Below are positions 61,969 to 64,000 of a DNA stretch of 64,000 nucleotides, in pieces. The stretch's first letter is position 1, and each line of letters begins with the position of its first letter. The notes under the pieces were generated by a model. That model was not told the DNA's origin and ran no database searches. It saw only the letters and a program-made list of their open reading frames with translations. The translations under genes and the position numbers were made by a program. Where the stretch lies: the NCBI RefSeq assembly GCF_001547895.1, contig NZ_AP014627.1, positions 3,041,501 through 3,105,500 on the forward strand, written 5' to 3'. This stretch comes from Pseudomonas sp. Os17 (GTDB lineage Bacteria; Pseudomonadota; Gammaproteobacteria; Pseudomonadales; Pseudomonadaceae).

Positions 61969-63444
61969 ATGCACGCGGCACTGTTGGACCAAGCGCACCG
62001 CGCTATCGAAAAAACCTTGGCTGAGCGGGGCAACGACTTTCGCCCCGCCTATCATCTTGCGCCGCCGGCGGGATGGATGAACGACCCCAACGGCCTGGTG
62101 TTTTTTCGCGGTGAATATCACGTGTTCTACCAGCATCATCCCTATTCGGCGCAATGGGGGCCGATGCACTGGGGACATGCCAGGAGCCGTGACCTGGTGC
62201 ATTGGGAGCATCTGCCCATCGCGCTGGCGCCTGGCGCTGCCTATGACCGCGACGGCTGCTTCTCGGGGTCTGCAGTGGTCGCGGACGACAGGCTGTACCT
62301 GATCTACACCGGGCATGTGTGGCTGGGCGCGCCGGGCGACGACCAGAACATCTGTCAGGTCCAGTGCCTGGCCAGCAGCACCGATGGCGTGTCGTTTCAC
62401 AAGCACGGGGTGGTGATCGAGACGGCGCCGGAGCCGGGCATCATGCATTTTCGCGATCCCAAGGTGTGGCGACGGGCAGGGCAGTGGTGGATGGCCCTTG
62501 GCGCGCGTTGCGGCGACGACCCGCAGCTGCTGCTCTATCGTTCGCACGATCTGCAGCACTGGGAGTACCTGAGCTGTGCCCTGCAAGGGCAGCGTCAGCC
62601 GGACGGCTACATGTGGGAGTGTCCCGACCTGTTCGAACTCGATGGCTGCGACGTGTTTCTCTATTCGCCCCAGGGCCTGAAACCCAGCGGCTATGACAAC
62701 TGGAACAAGTTCCAGAACAGCTACCGAATGGGCCTGCTGGACGACCGGGGTTTTTTCAGCGAGTGCGGCACGCTGCGCGAGCTGGATCACGGCCATGACT
62801 TTTATGCTGCGCAGACCCTGCTGGCGCCGGACGGGCGCCGCCTGCTGTGGGCCTGGATGGACATGTGGGACAGCCCGATGCCGAGTCAGGCGCATCACTG
62901 GTGTGGAGCGCTGTCGCTGCCTCGGGAGTTGAGCCGCGACGGCGAGCGGCTGCGCATGCGGCCGGCCCGCGAGTTGACGGCCTTGCGCCGGTCGCTGCGG
63001 ACCTTGCCGATTGGCGCGGTGGAATCCGCCGATTGCCTGCTCGATGAGCGAGGCACGCTGCTGGAGTTCGAACTGACCCTGGACCTGGCTGGCAGTACCG
63101 CCGAGCGCTTCGGTCTGGCCCTGCGTTGCAGCGAGGACCGGCAGGAGCGGACCCTGGTGTATTTCGATGCCATGGCGCGCCGTCTGGTGCTTGACCGGCA
63201 GCATTCGGGTGCCGGTGTGAGCGGGGTACGCAGCGTGCCGATTGCCTGGGGGCAAACCCGGATCGCCCTGCGGATTTTTCTGGATCGTTCCTCTATCGAG
63301 GTGTTTGTCGACGATGGCGCCTACAGCTTGAGCAGCCGTATCTATCCTGGTCCCGACAGTCAGGCGGTCACGGCGTTTGCCATCAATGGGCGCGGTGCTT
63401 TCGGCGACGTTTCGCTCTGGCACCTGGCCGATCTGCGCCTCTGA
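61969..63444 (+). CDS. cscA: sucrose hydrolase (invertase), GH32
   Basis: A 491-aa β-fructofuranosidase with no signal peptide, so it acts on imported sucrose in the cytoplasm. The nucleophile is D39 in WMNDPNG, the transition-state stabiliser D163 in FRDPK and the acid/base E217 in WECPD. A five-bladed propeller is followed by a C-terminal β-sandwich from about residue 350. I place the start at ATG 61969 (AGGA upstream); an ATG at 61945 overlaps cscB and adds eight residues. Confidence 0.95.
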   Translation: MHAALLDQAHRAIEKTLAERGNDFRPAYHLAPPAGWMNDPNGLVFFRGEYHVFYQHHPYSAQWGPMHWGHARSRDLVHWEHLPIALAPGAAYDRDGCFSGSAVVADDRLYLIYTGHVWLGAPGDDQNICQVQCLASSTDGVSFHKHGVVIETAPEPGIMHFRDPKVWRRAGQWWMALGARCGDDPQLLLYRSHDLQHWEYLSCALQGQRQPDGYMWECPDLFELDGCDVFLYSPQGLKPSGYDNWNKFQNSYRMGLLDDRGFFSECGTLRELDHGHDFYAAQTLLAPDGRRLLWAWMDMWDSPMPSQAHHWCGALSLPRELSRDGERLRMRPARELTALRRSLRTLPIGAVESADCLLDERGTLLEFELTLDLAGSTAERFGLALRCSEDRQERTLVYFDAMARRLVLDRQHSGAGVSGVRSVPIAWGQTRIALRIFLDRSSIEVFVDDGAYSLSSRIYPGPDSQAVTAFAINGRGAFGDVSLWHLADLRL

Positions 63445-63486
63445 GGCGCGGGCGGGACGCGCCTGGCACGACTTGCGGCGGCGTGT

Positions 63487-63511
63487 TGTCATGCTTTTGC
63501 CAGGCATGACA
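63487..63511. promoter_or_regulatory. inverted repeat between cscA and cscR
   Basis: TGTCATGC and GCATGACA are perfect inverted 8-mers separated by 9 bases, 35 bases before the cscR start. It may be a weak terminator, an operator or a leader hairpin. There is no T-run. Confidence 0.4.
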
Positions 63512-63545
63512 TGATGCCCGGCCCTATCAGCATTGGCACCTGCGA

Positions 63546-64000
63546 ATGGCTTCAGTTAAAGATGTCGCGCGCCTGGCAGGGGTTTCCTTCATGACGGTGT
63601 CCAGGGCGCTCAATACCCCGGAAAAGGTCAATCAGGAAACCCTGGCGAAAGTTCTGCAAGCGGTGGAGACCCTGGGGTATGTCCCCAGCCTTTCTGCGCG
63701 AAAGATCCGCGGCGGTTCCTCGGGTGGCAAGACGATCGGCGTCTTCGCCCTGGATACCGCCACCACGCCCTTCGCTGTGGAAATGCTCCTGTCCATGGAG
63801 CGCACCGCCCGCGAAAGCGGCTGGAACCTGTTCATCGTCAACGTCTTTGAAGTGCCGCCGAACCAGCAGACCATCGATCTGATGCTGTCCCATCAGCCTG
63901 ACGGGATCATCTTCAGCGCCATGCAGCTGCGCACCGTCGAGATCCCCCCGGTACTGCGCAGCCTGCCGCTGGTACTGAGCAATTGCGTGAGCCTGGAGCC
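63546..64000 (+). CDS. cscR: LacI family repressor, cut by window end
   Basis: The frame from ATG 63546 is open to the end of the window, giving 151 residues. It opens MASVKDVARLAGVSFMTVSRAL, the standard LacI helix-turn-helix, with the hinge-helix region SLSARKIRG, then the periplasmic-binding-protein-like ligand domain (GVFALDTATTPFAVEML). Its place after cscB-cscA and the LacI-type operator upstream suggest it is CscR, the sucrose-responsive repressor of the operon. The remainder is outside the window. Confidence 0.88.
   Translation, partial: MASVKDVARLAGVSFMTVSRALNTPEKVNQETLAKVLQAVETLGYVPSLSARKIRGGSSGGKTIGVFALDTATTPFAVEMLLSMERTARESGWNLFIVNVFEVPPNQQTIDLMLSHQPDGIIFSAMQLRTVEIPPVLRSLPLVLSNCVSLE

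Noticed and set aside
1..64000. Prophage, integron or insertion sequence
   Set aside because: No integrase, transposase or phage structural gene was found on either strand. The repeats here are REP-like only.

Overview
This window reads as chromosomal DNA of a GC-rich, fluorescent-group Pseudomonas, most likely close to P. protegens. That assignment is inference. It rests on the conserved Pseudomonas block nadK–phosphatase–rhomboid–yeaC–DUF2797–pepN, on a mexEF-oprN set beside a sucrose (csc) locus, and on Pseudomonas-type REP elements scattered between genes. I see no rRNA, tRNA, insertion sequence, prophage or CRISPR array.

Layout. 1–6850: DUF1853 (partial, minus), then the housekeeping run nadK, metallophosphoesterase, rhomboid protease, YeaC, DUF2797 and pepN. 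7013–14531: SulP anion transporter, a YCF48 β-propeller plus RND exporter pair, DUF5629, a periplasmic lactonase-like propeller and a 59-aa secreted protein whose ribosome-binding site may be sequestered. 14720–17253: P-loop kinase-like protein, LysR regulator, DUF6196 and a 41-aa secreted peptide. 17322–23798: MexMN-like efflux pump with a divergent two-component system. 24072–26468: dienoyl-CoA isomerase-like enzyme, nudC and a TauE/SafE transporter. 26584–26989: four tandem 105-bp repeats. 26999–29709: sulfur-starvation pair (SfnB/DszC-like oxidoreductase and sfnG), divergent, each with a σ54-type promoter. 29824–33911: DUF1348, TetR, pssA and an MFS exporter. 34126–38365: Fur-box-controlled efeU-efeO-efeB plus a second imelysin protein. 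38628–40997: MtlR-like AraC regulator and a glycosyltransferase.

41066–51566 is a signalling island. It holds a CHASE3–GAF hybrid kinase with three receivers, a CheR methyltransferase, a CheB methylesterase, a receiver-first kinase and two stand-alone receivers, then a two-gene operon of a KaiC-like double ATPase and a hybrid kinase. No chemoreceptor, CheA or CheW is present, so the CheR/CheB substrate is unknown. This is the most interesting unit in the window.

51847–54427: HEAT/TPR protein, bestrophin-family channel and a cluster of intergenic repeats. 54428–60288: mexE-mexF-oprN efflux operon with a strong terminator and a possible MexT-type box, but no mexT beside it. 60666–64000: sucrose locus cscB, cscA and cscR (cut by the window end) with a promoter and a LacI-type operator.

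Two families of intergenic repeats recur: a REP of the GTAGGAGC type and a 'GTAGCCGCTG' element. The second overlaps the stop codons of three separate genes.
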